64,000 bases of DNA from Chersky-840 sp963764205 (GTDB taxonomy: Bacteria; Actinomycetota; Acidimicrobiia; Acidimicrobiales; UBA8190): contig CAVXRN010000002.1 of the NCBI GenBank assembly GCA_963764205.1, forward strand, positions 124,001 through 188,000. Direction: 5' to 3'. The notes beneath the pieces were generated by a model. The model was not told where the DNA came from, ran no database searches, and worked only from the letters and a program-made list of their open reading frames with translations. Positions 1 to 8,843 of the stretch are shown here, piece after piece. Every line of letters starts with the position of its first letter. Positions within the stretch are counted from its first letter, which is position 1. The position numbers were made by a program, and so were the translations under genes.

Positions 1-1
1 G

Positions 2-3000
2 ACGACTGTCACCAGCTACCCACTCGGCACTGGCTCGGGAGAACCTCAGAACACGACCACCTACCAGTACTCCAGCAACGTTCTGATCGCCGAGACAACC
101 GGAGTAGGAACTTCGTCGGCCTCCACGCAGGCTTTCGGCCGTGACCCGGCGTCGCTCCTTGCGCTCTGGGTCGAAGACGGCGACGGAAACGTCGGTTCTG
201 ACACCCTCCAGACCTACAGCGGCTCCGGAGGAACCTCTACATCCTCCGCCAACGTCCTCACCTCGACCGACGCTCTGGGGAACACCTCACAGGACGCCTA
301 CAACGCCGACAACCAGGCCTGGTGCACCGTCGATGCCGCGGACTTCGCCAACGGCACTCGCTGTCCATCGTCCGCGCCAACCTCACCGCCGTCCCCAGGG
401 AGCTCCGATCCCGACCTTGGGACCACCATCAATTTCTACAACTCTTCCGACCAGCTCACCGCCACAACCGACCCACTGGGTAACACCACGACGTATTCGT
501 ACACCTCGGGTATCTCGGGTGTCCCAAGCGGGCTCCAGTACTGCTCAGTGGATCCCGTCAACTACCAAAAGAGCGTGACGTGCCCAGCCTACGGCGCCAC
601 CCACGTCACCGGAACGACCACGGCTGCCTTTGATTCCGCTGGGGACAAGACGTCGTCCACCGACGCTGACGGCGACACAACCTCCTACGCCTACAGCATC
701 ACTGGTCATCCCGGGCTCGTGTCATCACAGACCGATCCCGACGGTACCGCGACCACGTTCACGTACAACGGTGCGAGCGAAGTGAACTCGCAGGTGGTCT
801 CCTTCGGTTCGTACTCCGCCACCACCCTCTACGCTTACGACTCCTTGGGCCGCAAGTTCTGCGAGGTCGACCCTTACGAATTCGCCCGGTCCGTGACGTG
901 TCCGTCTAGTCCACCGTCCTCCCCACCCACACCGTCGAGCGACCCCTACCTCGGCGCCACCATCACCACCTACGACGCCGATGGACGAGTGATCCAGAGC
1001 ACGAATCCGCTGGGAGGCATCACCTACACCGCATACGACGATGCCGGTAATCAGTTCTGCACCGTCGGACCCACGGAGGCAGCCGTGGGCGTCACCTGCC
1101 CTTCGTCTGCCCCTTCCACTCCACCCACACCGTCGAGCGACCCGTACCTCGGCGCCACCATCACCACCTACGACGCCGATGGACGAGTGATCCAGAGCAC
1201 GAATCCGCTGGGAGGCATCACCCTGACGGTCTATGACGGCGCCAACAATGTCATTCAGACCACTGTCGAGTCCAACAATGCGACGAGCGACCCCAGCGTG
1301 GTCACGGAGAACACCTATGACGCTGATAACCGGGTGATCTCCACCACCGTCGGCTACGGATCCTCCGCACCATCGATCACGCTGTCGAACTACGACCCCG
1401 ACGGTAACGTCTTCTGCTCTGTGTCCGCCAACGCGGTGGCAGCCGGTCCCACCGCGTACCAGTGCCCGTCGTGGCAACCTGGGTGGATCACTGCTGCGCC
1501 GAACCCTTCGGCGCTGTATTCCAGCTCTCCGAACTCAGCGCAAGCGGACAACGTCACGACGACATTCTTCAATGCCGATGGTCAGCAACTCCAAAGCACG
1601 AACCCCGACCTCCAAACCACTGTGAGCGCATACAACGGCGATGGGAACTCCTACTGCAACTCTGACCCTACGAATGTCTCAACCTGGGTGACCGCGCACC
1701 CCTTAGGTACGTATCCCTATCTGTGCCCGAGCACCCCGCCAACGACGGCCCCAACCAGCACGACGACGGGCTACACCACCACCATCTTTGACGCTGCCGG
1801 GCACACCAACTCTTCGACTGACCAGGTGGGCGACACCACCAGCTACACCTACGACCCAGCCGGGCACCAGCTCACTATGGTCGATCCCCGCGGCGAGACC
1901 ACCACTTCGTGTTACTACTGGGAAAATGCTACGGGACAATGTGCACATTCAGCCCCGGCGGGTGGGGGATCGGGCGACGACCTCTATTCCCAGACCACCC
2001 CTGCCACCGCGGCCGACCCGTCGGGGGAAACCACCACGACCACCTACTACCCAGGAGACGAGCCCGACGCGACCACGACGCCAGCGGGAACGACTACCGA
2101 CAGCTATGACGCGCTCGTGGACCTGACCGGGGTCGCGTACTCAGGCACGGCGAGCGGATATAGCGCGCCCGCAAATGTGAGCTACACCTACAACGTGGAC
2201 GGCTCGCGCCACACCATGACCGACGGCACCGGCACCACGACGTACACCGACGACGCCATGGGAGACGTCACTCAGCAGCAGTTCTCGGCTACCGGAACCG
2301 GACTCACGTCGAACACCGTGGGCTACAGCTACTTCACGACCGGCGCACTGGCATCGGTCACATATCCCTCCTACAGCGGTCACATGAGCCCGGGGGCCAC
2401 CTACACTTATGACGCTCTCGGGAACATGGGACAAGTGACCGACTGGCTGGGAAACAACATCACCTTTAGCCACGACGAAGACGGGAACCTGACATCTCAG
2501 GACAACGCAGTCAGCGGTTCCAATCCATCTGGCACGAGCTCGACCAGCTTCTCCTATGACAACGCGGACCTGAGCACGCAGGCTGCTTCAACGCTTGACT
2601 GTTCGGGCACCGATGGGACGTTGACGCAGTCCTTCTCGGGGTCAACCGGGTCCAGTAACGCTGACGGCCAGGTCACCGAGGACTCCGAGTCCTACAGCGG
2701 CTCATGTGCCGGGCCGTCGTCCTACGAACGCAATTACAGCTACGACGGTGCTGGTCGCGTCGTCTACCAAGGCACGACCGCCCAGGGATCAAATGCCAAC
2801 AACGTTGCCTACGACGCATCCGGGGACCCCACCACAATCTCCAGCCACGACTCGAGCGCCAACTTCGACACCTACACCCAGGCGTTCGACGCGTCCGGCG
2901 AGGTGACCAGCCAGACGCCCGTATCAGGAAGCCACGGAGTGACCGCGACTTACAGTTACAATACGCTGGGAAACCAGACCCAAGGCGTGGCTGGGTCAGC

Positions 3001-5938
3001 GACTTCGAACTACGGCTTCAACCAGGTGGGGGAGATGACGAGCTTCTCCCAAACGAACTCCACCACCTACCAGTACACGGGAGACGGGCTGGAAGCCGCA
3101 AGCCAGATTTCGGGACGTATCATCTGGACCCCGCCGACCGACGTCGACTCCACTCGCGCCATCGACGCCTCGACGTGCGTGAGTTCCAGTTTCTGCGTGG
3201 CCGTTGGGGCCTCGGGCTATGCCACTATCTACAACGGCACCTCATGGTCAGCCGCCTCTGATGTCGACTCGACACGCACTCTTGACGCCGTGTCGTGTGT
3301 CAGTTCGAGTTTCTGTGTAGCGGTCGACACTTCGGGCTACGACACCATCTACAACGGCACCTCATGGTCCACACCCGCGGACATCGATTCCACCCGGAGC
3401 ATCAACGCAGTCCAATGCGCGAGCACGAGTTTCTGTGTGGCAGTCGGTGCCTCGGGATACGACACAATCTACAACGGCACCTCGTGGTCCACCGCGGCGG
3501 ACATCGACTCCACGCGCACCCTCGACGTCGTGTCGTGTGTGAGCTCGACGTTCTGCGAGGCCGCGGACACCTCGGGATTCGCGGCCAAGTACACCGGCTC
3601 TTGGGCGACGGCCGCCGACATCGACTCCACCCGGAGCATCGACACCCTGACGTGCGTGAGCACTAGCTTCTGCGTGGCAGCGGGGGCCTCGGGCTACGAC
3701 ACCATTTACAACGGTAGCTCGTGGTCGACACCCGCCGACATCGACTCCACCCGCACGATCAAGGCCGTGGCCTGTCCCACGGCCAGCGTGTGTGTGGCCG
3801 TGGACACTTCGGGCTACGCCACGACCTACAACGGCACCTCGTGGGCGACAGCGACCGACATCGACGGGAGTCATGGCCTCGAGGCGCTGTCGTGTGCCTC
3901 GTCGACATCATGTGACACCACCGACAATGCAGGAAACCTCCTCACCTACAACGGCAGTGCGTGGTCCACGACCACCGATATCGATGCAGCACGCAGCGTC
4001 AACTCCGTCTCATGTCCCACCACCACGTTCTGTGCGGCGGCCGACGGATCGGGGTACGCGGCGATTTACGCCCTCACATCACAATCCTGGACCCCGCCGA
4101 CCGACGTCGACTCTACTCGCGCCATCGACGCCTCGACGTGCGTGAGTTCCAGTTTCTGCGTGGCCGTTGGGGCCTCGGGCTATGCCACTATCTACAACGG
4201 CACCTCATGGTCAGCCGCCTCTGATGTCGACTCGACACGCACTCTTGACGCCGTGTCGTGTGTCAGTTCGAGTTTCTGTGTAGCGGTCGACACTTCGGGC
4301 TACGACACCATCTACAACGGCACCTCATGGTCCACACCCGCGGACATCGATTCCACCCGGAGCATCAACGCAGTCCAATGCGCGAGCACGAGTTTCTGTG
4401 TGGCAGTCGGTGCCTCGGGATACGACACAATCTACAACGGCACCTCGTGGTCCACCGCGGCGGACATCGACTCCACGCGCACCCTCGACGTCGTGTCGTG
4501 TGTGAGCTCGACGTTCTGCGAGGCCGCGGACACCTCGGGATTCGCGGCCAAGTACACCGGCTCTTGGGCGACGGCCGCCGACATCGACTCCACCCGGAGC
4601 ATCGACACCCTGACGTGCGTGAGCACTAGCTTCTGCGTGGCAGCGGGGGCCTCGGGCTACGACACCATTTACAACGGTAGCTCGTGGTCGACACCCGCCG
4701 ACATCGACTCCACCCGCACGATCAAGGCCGTGGCCTGTCCCACGGCCAGCGTGTGTGTGGCCGTGGACACTTCGGGCTACGCCACGACCTACAACGGCAC
4801 CTCGTGGGCGACAGCGACCGACATCGACGGGAGCAACGCCCTTGAGGCGCTGTCGTGTGCCTCGTCGACATCATGTGACACCACCGACAATGCAGGAAAC
4901 CTCCTCACCTACAACGGCAGTGCGTGGTCCACGACCACCGATATCGATGCAGCACGCAGCGTGAACTCCGTCTCATGTCCCACCACCACGTTCTGTGCGG
5001 CAGCAGACGGGTCGGGGTTTGTGGCGGTGTACCAGACTCTCTCGGAAACCCTCCAGCTCACTTGGAATAGGAACAGTGGGCTATCAACCGTCCTGTCTGA
5101 TTCGATTAACGACTATATTTATGGGCCGACCGGCGAACCTGTCGAGCAGGTGAGTATTTCGGGCTCCTCTCCCACGTTCCTGACTTACACACCGACGGAT
5201 AGCTCGTGGCTGGCCACTAACAACGCAGGGCAGCAATTGGCATTCTGGCGCTACGACGCCTTCGGCACGTTAACCCTTGGAACGCCAGACTCACCATTCG
5301 GATACGCCGGGCAGTACACTGATGACACGTCAACGAACCCATCAGGCCTGTCGAATATGCGAGCTCGGTGGTATGACGCCCAGACGGGTGAGTTCACAAC
5401 GAGAGACCCGGCGTTTTCTAACACCGATCAGGCTTATCTGTACGTCGGAGACGATCCGGTGAATGAGATCGATCCAACAGGGCGCTACAAGAAGCTCCGT
5501 ACGCTAGCCAGTACGAATGTCCGTGGGTATTACGCGGCGATAAATTGGGTTACAACTGGCAATAAGGGAATCGTGCAAGATGGGATGGTGCGAGTTCAAT
5601 TCCAACTCTCGGCAAGGTCCCTTCTTGCCAAGGCTGAAGTGGAGGACATCCGGGCCTCCATCTGCGATACCTATGGAAATGGTTGCACCTTCGATCGAGC
5701 GACGATCCCCATTCAACTGACTGCTCACCCATCTACTTTGGCTTGGCCCGGAGACGATATTCAGATCTATGGATACGTAACAGGTTCCGATTTCTTCAGC
5801 TCCTACACGATCACATTCGTCGGCCGGGCTACCGCTCCTTGGCCAAATCCCCCCGCTATTTTCACTACGTCGAGCGTGAGTTGGCAAGGGCCCCCTCAAA
5901 GCAACAGTGCGGCCTGTGGCTCAGGAGCGTTGGTCTGA
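2..5938 (+). CDS. RHS/YD-repeat secreted protein with inserted paired-Cys repeat block, 5' partial
   Basis: The frame is open from base 2, so the true start lies left of the window; about 1,978 residues are visible. Tyr-Asp repeats (TTYDADGRVIQ, YTYDALGNM) fill the first ~1,040 residues and would form the RHS cocoon shell. Several early repeats carry a loop with two cysteines (FC...CPSS), which suggests disulfides outside the cell. Residues ~1,042-1,677 are not RHS: 16 units of about 40 residues (CVSSSFCVAV, GYDTIYNGTSW, DSTR) interrupt the core between TGDGLEAASQISG and LTWNRNSGL. The normal RHS core then resumes and ends at DPTGR (~residue 1,828). A 150-residue tail of visibly lower GC follows (5486-5935); RHS tails are usually toxins or effectors, but this one shows no motif I recognise. 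The stop overlaps the next start (TGATG). Confidence 0.9.
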   Translation, partial: TTVTSYPLGTGSGEPQNTTTYQYSSNVLIAETTGVGTSSASTQAFGRDPASLLALWVEDGDGNVGSDTLQTYSGSGGTSTSSANVLTSTDALGNTSQDAYNADNQAWCTVDAADFANGTRCPSSAPTSPPSPGSSDPDLGTTINFYNSSDQLTATTDPLGNTTTYSYTSGISGVPSGLQYCSVDPVNYQKSVTCPAYGATHVTGTTTAAFDSAGDKTSSTDADGDTTSYAYSITGHPGLVSSQTDPDGTATTFTYNGASEVNSQVVSFGSYSATTLYAYDSLGRKFCEVDPYEFARSVTCPSSPPSSPPTPSSDPYLGATITTYDADGRVIQSTNPLGGITYTAYDDAGNQFCTVGPTEAAVGVTCPSSAPSTPPTPSSDPYLGATITTYDADGRVIQSTNPLGGITLTVYDGANNVIQTTVESNNATSDPSVVTENTYDADNRVISTTVGYGSSAPSITLSNYDPDGNVFCSVSANAVAAGPTAYQCPSWQPGWITAAPNPSALYSSSPNSAQADNVTTTFFNADGQQLQSTNPDLQTTVSAYNGDGNSYCNSDPTNVSTWVTAHPLGTYPYLCPSTPPTTAPTSTTTGYTTTIFDAAGHTNSSTDQVGDTTSYTYDPAGHQLTMVDPRGETTTSCYYWENATGQCAHSAPAGGGSGDDLYSQTTPATAADPSGETTTTTYYPGDEPDATTTPAGTTTDSYDALVDLTGVAYSGTASGYSAPANVSYTYNVDGSRHTMTDGTGTTTYTDDAMGDVTQQQFSATGTGLTSNTVGYSYFTTGALASVTYPSYSGHMSPGATYTYDALGNMGQVTDWLGNNITFSHDEDGNLTSQDNAVSGSNPSGTSSTSFSYDNADLSTQAASTLDCSGTDGTLTQSFSGSTGSSNADGQVTEDSESYSGSCAGPSSYERNYSYDGAGRVVYQGTTAQGSNANNVAYDASGDPTTISSHDSSANFDTYTQAFDASGEVTSQTPVSGSHGVTATYSYNTLGNQTQGVAGSATSNYGFNQVGEMTSFSQTNSTTYQYTGDGLEAASQISGRIIWTPPTDVDSTRAIDASTCVSSSFCVAVGASGYATIYNGTSWSAASDVDSTRTLDAVSCVSSSFCVAVDTSGYDTIYNGTSWSTPADIDSTRSINAVQCASTSFCVAVGASGYDTIYNGTSWSTAADIDSTRTLDVVSCVSSTFCEAADTSGFAAKYTGSWATAADIDSTRSIDTLTCVSTSFCVAAGASGYDTIYNGSSWSTPADIDSTRTIKAVACPTASVCVAVDTSGYATTYNGTSWATATDIDGSHGLEALSCASSTSCDTTDNAGNLLTYNGSAWSTTTDIDAARSVNSVSCPTTTFCAAADGSGYAAIYALTSQSWTPPTDVDSTRAIDASTCVSSSFCVAVGASGYATIYNGTSWSAASDVDSTRTLDAVSCVSSSFCVAVDTSGYDTIYNGTSWSTPADIDSTRSINAVQCASTSFCVAVGASGYDTIYNGTSWSTAADIDSTRTLDVVSCVSSTFCEAADTSGFAAKYTGSWATAADIDSTRSIDTLTCVSTSFCVAAGASGYDTIYNGSSWSTPADIDSTRTIKAVACPTASVCVAVDTSGYATTYNGTSWATATDIDGSNALEALSCASSTSCDTTDNAGNLLTYNGSAWSTTTDIDAARSVNSVSCPTTTFCAAADGSGFVAVYQTLSETLQLTWNRNSGLSTVLSDSINDYIYGPTGEPVEQVSISGSSPTFLTYTPTDSSWLATNNAGQQLAFWRYDAFGTLTLGTPDSPFGYAGQYTDDTSTNPSGLSNMRARWYDAQTGEFTTRDPAFSNTDQAYLYVGDDPVNEIDPTGRYKKLRTLASTNVRGYYAAINWVTTGNKGIVQDGMVRVQFQLSARSLLAKAEVEDIRASICDTYGNGCTFDRATIPIQLTAHPSTLAWPGDDIQIYGYVTGSDFFSSYTITFVGRATAPWPNPPAIFTTSSVSWQGPPQSNSAACGSGALV
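923..1222 (+). repeat. ~101-bp direct repeat within RHS gene
   Basis: A stretch starting at 923 recurs at 1121 (offset 198 bp, 66 codons) with about one mismatch over roughly 101 bp. It encodes the segment from PPTPSSDPYLG to STNPLGGIT. It is a recent copy of one YD-repeat plus its proline-rich loop, so the shell has grown by tandem duplication. Confidence 0.85.
3125..5031 (+). repeat. Near-perfect 963-bp tandem duplication in RHS gene
   Basis: Copy 1 starts at 3125 and copy 2 at 4088, an offset of 963 bp or 321 codons. Only a handful of bases differ, clustered near 3870/4834 and at the 3' end of each copy. Each copy encodes eight ~40-residue units with a conserved cysteine pair (CVSSSFC). 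Eight units would suit a closed eight-bladed propeller, so the duplication would give two propellers; this fold is inference. Confidence 0.92.
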
Positions 5939-6501
5939 TGGAAGAACCATCTTCCTTTGACGATGACAACGCTGCCGATTGGGCGCGCCGGGTGATCGAG
6001 CGCGGGCTACCCAAATTGCCCAAGAGGATCCGAAGAGGCGAGTCCGTTCCGATCGCGAGATGGGTGGGGACCACCTATGCCGCGGTACTATTTGCGAGTT
6101 GGATGTATGAATCGAACAACGCCACTGCCGAAGATGACTATCAGAGTATGGATGTCATTTACTTTGCTAGCTCGACCGAGGGGTGGCATGAGATCTTGAG
6201 CCGAACTGGTGGTTCCTTGTGGCCGTCCTCGCTATCTGAGCCCAAGGCGGGCTCGAACATAAAGGTGGAGATAGGGGAACTCTCGACCGTGCGAGAAGGT
6301 CAATGGCATTGTGGCTCGATTTCGGGGATCGCGCGTGGGGGGCCGAGGTGGGTACGCCTATCCCAAGAAGGGGAGGACATAACCAGGGAAGTCGAGTCGG
6401 AACCTGGTTTCTTCATTGTGTGCGTGAATCCCAACGCTCCCGGTCGAGTCGAAGTGATTGACAGGAACGGTCATGTGTTGGGGCAAAAGGACATCAGTTA
6501 G
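5938..6501 (+). CDS. Hypothetical protein coupled to RHS tail (candidate immunity or partner protein)
   Basis: A 187-residue protein, no family recognised. The start is chosen at the ATG that shares its A with the RHS stop (TGATG), with AGGAG about 10 bases upstream at 5923-5927, so translation is probably coupled to the RHS gene. GC is lower than in the surrounding genes, like the RHS tail before it. The protein is acidic at the N-terminus, has one moderately hydrophobic stretch (ARWVGTTYAAVLFASWMY) and ends in a beta-rich part. Small genes in this position behind RHS genes are often immunity proteins for the variable tail, so that role is inferred from position only. It may instead be a structural partner. 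Confidence 0.6.
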   Translation: MEEPSSFDDDNAADWARRVIERGLPKLPKRIRRGESVPIARWVGTTYAAVLFASWMYESNNATAEDDYQSMDVIYFASSTEGWHEILSRTGGSLWPSSLSEPKAGSNIKVEIGELSTVREGQWHCGSISGIARGGPRWVRLSQEGEDITREVESEPGFFIVCVNPNAPGRVEVIDRNGHVLGQKDIS

Positions 6502-7309
6502 GGACGGAAAGTCCGGCAGCGTTGTCTAATTGGAGGTCGCTTCCCGCAGGAAGAGATGGCTCAATCGACGGGATACGATACCCTCGAGGCGTTGTCGTGT
6601 GCCTCGTCGACGCAGTGGAGCCCACCAGGAACTAAGGGAACGTCCTCAGTGACCCGCGATAGCGTCGACGCTGCCCAACGGAGCAAGGGTGAGTCCTTCT
6701 CTCCAGCAGCGGAGCCCCCGCGCGGAGGTGACCGTGATCCTCATCCCGAGCCGATGACTCGGTCCCAGAAGACGCTTACGGAGGGGTCGGCATCCCCGAG
6801 GGGTCGGGACACACCCACCCCAATTCCCCTTGCCGCTGCCACGTTCTCACCAGCCCATGCCCGCCGTGAAACGAATGCCCACGGATGTCGGCGGGGGTGG
6901 TCGCGTTTCTGCTATTCGGAATGGGGAGGCTATTTTGATCACGGTCAGTTCGGGTGAGGCCGAGTCGGTAGCGAACGAGCCATGGCTATCATCTTTCAAA
7001 GTATTTAATGAGATAACCGCGGGACTGAGCATCGGCATTAATCCACCACGCTCCCGAGCAATTCAGACGAGATCGTTACGGGGGTCCCTTTGCACAAAAT
7101 CGATCCTGGAGGATCCGTGCTTCACAGCCGAATGCGCCCAAGACGACCGGTAACGCTTAAGCACGGGCAGGGAGCGCCGGGCCAGTGAGGGCTCATGCAA
7201 TCCAGCTGAGCTGTCGGAGAGCTCTTCGAAGGAACCCCTTGACTTCGCGCCTCGGTAGAGGTTAGATAGCCGTCCCCTCGGGCGCTTTCCGGTCACAGGC
7301 ACGACGCTC
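6502..7309. other. Gene-poor stretch with RHS-repeat debris
   Basis: About 800 bases with no convincing gene. Open frames here have no recognisable domain and atypical composition. A short piece near 6565-6611 matches the cysteine-repeat block of the RHS gene; otherwise I see nothing. It looks like a decayed spacer between the RHS module and the mobility genes. Confidence 0.5.
6565..6611 (+). repeat. Remnant of the RHS cysteine-repeat block
   Basis: Bases 6582-6611 match 3877-3906 with one mismatch and encode LEALSCASST, the start of repeat unit 7. Upstream, tcgacggga (6565-6573) also matches 3861-3869, with a one-base spacing change. This implies that a further RHS-repeat copy, or a displaced tail cassette, once lay here. 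Confidence 0.7.
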
Positions 7310-8230
7310 ATGGCGCAAATCCCAATGTCACCCGTGGACCGGTCGCGCCCAGGTGGCTGGCCACACGGTGCTCGGCTCGAGATCGCGGCCCCGCCGACCC
7401 GTGCTTTTCCGCCAACCGACAGACATCTTCTGACACTCCTCGGCGAGCACCAGGTGCTCACTACGAGTCAGCTCGTGCGCATTACTTCCCGCCCCGAGCG
7501 CACGGTGCAGCACCGGCTCGGCGTCTTGGACCGAATCGGTCTTATCAATCGGGTCCGTCCTCCCGCAGACGTCGGCACCGCCCCGTTTCATTACTGGCTC
7601 ACTAGCTTTGGTGCCGGCGCCGTCGGTGTCGATGCGCCCGAGCCGTGGCGCGATGACCTGGCTGGCGTCATGGCAAAAGCGGCACTCACCGAGCTGTGGC
7701 TCTCGGTGCGCGATTACGGCGAACCGGACGGGCTCCATCTCCAGGACTGGCGTCGGCACCGCGGCGGCGTCTCCTACCTTGACCCTCGAACGAGCGCGCC
7801 CGGCGCGTTGCCGGTCGAGGCCGAGCTGATCGTCGCCCTTGAAAGTCGCGACGGTCCATGGGTGACGATGTTCGTCGTCGCCGCCGTCGAGGGAATTTCA
7901 AAGGCGCGCCTGGCGGCGGTGCTCGCCCGCTACGCCGGCTACGTGGCCGCCTGTGGCCCCCACGAACGATGTCCCGCCCTGATCGTGCTTGCTCGCACTC
8001 GTCGCCACGCCGACGCGGTCTTGGCCGTGGCCGAGCGGCTGACCGAAGCCATCAATCTCTGCCACCTGGACCGAGTGACCGTCGAGGAAGCCATGCGCAG
8101 CGTCGCAGTGGGTGTCAGCGTGCCCCGTCCCGCCGCGTTCGCCACCGCGCCGGTGTGGTGCACGCCAGGAGACTACCGAGCACGCCGTCTCGTCGACGTG
8201 TCGTCGCAGACATCAGCGAGAAGCCGATGA
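7310..8230 (+). CDS. Replication-relaxation family winged-helix protein
   Basis: A 306-residue protein. Residues ~35-80 form a winged helix-turn-helix (LLTLLGEHQVLTTSQLVRI then RTVQHRLGVLDRIGLI), followed by the FHYWLTSFGAGAV strand that in this family reads like YxLTxxGA. The second half is a nuclease-like alpha/beta domain with EAELIVALE. Replication-relaxation proteins are found on actinobacterial plasmids and integrative elements and are thought to act at plasmid origins. It is the first of two such genes here, about 610 bases apart. The N-terminal 30 residues are poorly conserved in character, so a start at 7325 is possible. Confidence 0.75.
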   Translation: MAQIPMSPVDRSRPGGWPHGARLEIAAPPTRAFPPTDRHLLTLLGEHQVLTTSQLVRITSRPERTVQHRLGVLDRIGLINRVRPPADVGTAPFHYWLTSFGAGAVGVDAPEPWRDDLAGVMAKAALTELWLSVRDYGEPDGLHLQDWRRHRGGVSYLDPRTSAPGALPVEAELIVALESRDGPWVTMFVVAAVEGISKARLAAVLARYAGYVAACGPHERCPALIVLARTRRHADAVLAVAERLTEAINLCHLDRVTVEEAMRSVAVGVSVPRPAAFATAPVWCTPGDYRARRLVDVSSQTSARSR

Positions 8231-8843
8231 AGGCGCGGTCAAGCGCACTACCCCGCCAGATGCAAAGCGCAAAGGGTTCGCCGAGTGTCGCGGGGGATCT
8301 CCCCCGGCATCCGCAAGGTGACGCCCCCCATGGGTCTCGCCGTGGCGATGGGCGTTGCGGGGGAGTCGATCACCAGCCGCCGAGGGTCCTCGCTGCCGTC
8401 CCCCACCATCCGCAAGGCGATGGCGACCAGGCGGCTCACACGCGGGGGACTTGTTGTCCTCTTCCATCGGAGCAAGAGCGATCTGTCGGCGCAGCTCACG
8501 CCGGTGAGCAGCGATGTCGCGCCGGATCGCGATGCCCCCGGCGAGGTGACTACGGTCCCGTCCCCGAGGCGGGCGTGCTGCGGCCCTTTGCGCGGGCGTT
8601 GCTGGCTGTGGCCTCCGATGTGCACGCCGCCCGGCGCGACCCGCTCGAGGCAGGGAGCTCGGAGCCGGGCTCTGGCTTGCGGATGCGACATCGGGGGGAT
8701 CCGTTGGGGGATCGTTTGGGGGGTCGTCTCAGGGGTCCAATGTGGCGCCACTCACAGAGGACCGGGTCTGGCGTCGCGTCAGCGCAGGTCAAGTGCGCCT
8801 TCCCCCCGCCAGTGGTCAACCCCGACTGTATGGGGGGGTGTTC
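8231..8843. other. Noncoding stretch between two replication-relaxation genes
   Basis: About 610 bases without a credible gene on either strand. It contains a hairpin at 8291-8306 (cggggg, loop atct, cccccg), two copies of an atccgcaaggygatgg-like motif near 8310 and 8408, and a cluster of four long G-runs (8693-8735). Dense short repeats between two replication-type genes would fit an origin, transfer site or operator region of the element; that is inference. Confidence 0.45.
8693..8735 (+). other. Candidate G-quadruplex
   Basis: Four G-runs of 6, 5, 6 and 4 bases are separated by loops of 7, 7 and 8 bases. Three of the runs sit in a repeated GGGGGATC/T context. It lies about 110 bases before the start of the downstream gene on the same strand. 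Confidence 0.6.

Noticed and set aside
725..1477. Long minus-strand open frame under the RHS gene
   Set aside because: Composition is that of a high-GC shadow frame, and the plus strand has clear YD repeats.
6556..6957. Open frame of 133 codons starting with a piece of RHS repeat
   Set aside because: After the short repeat match the sequence is low-complexity Pro/Ser/Arg with no domain and no ribosome binding site; it is treated as debris.
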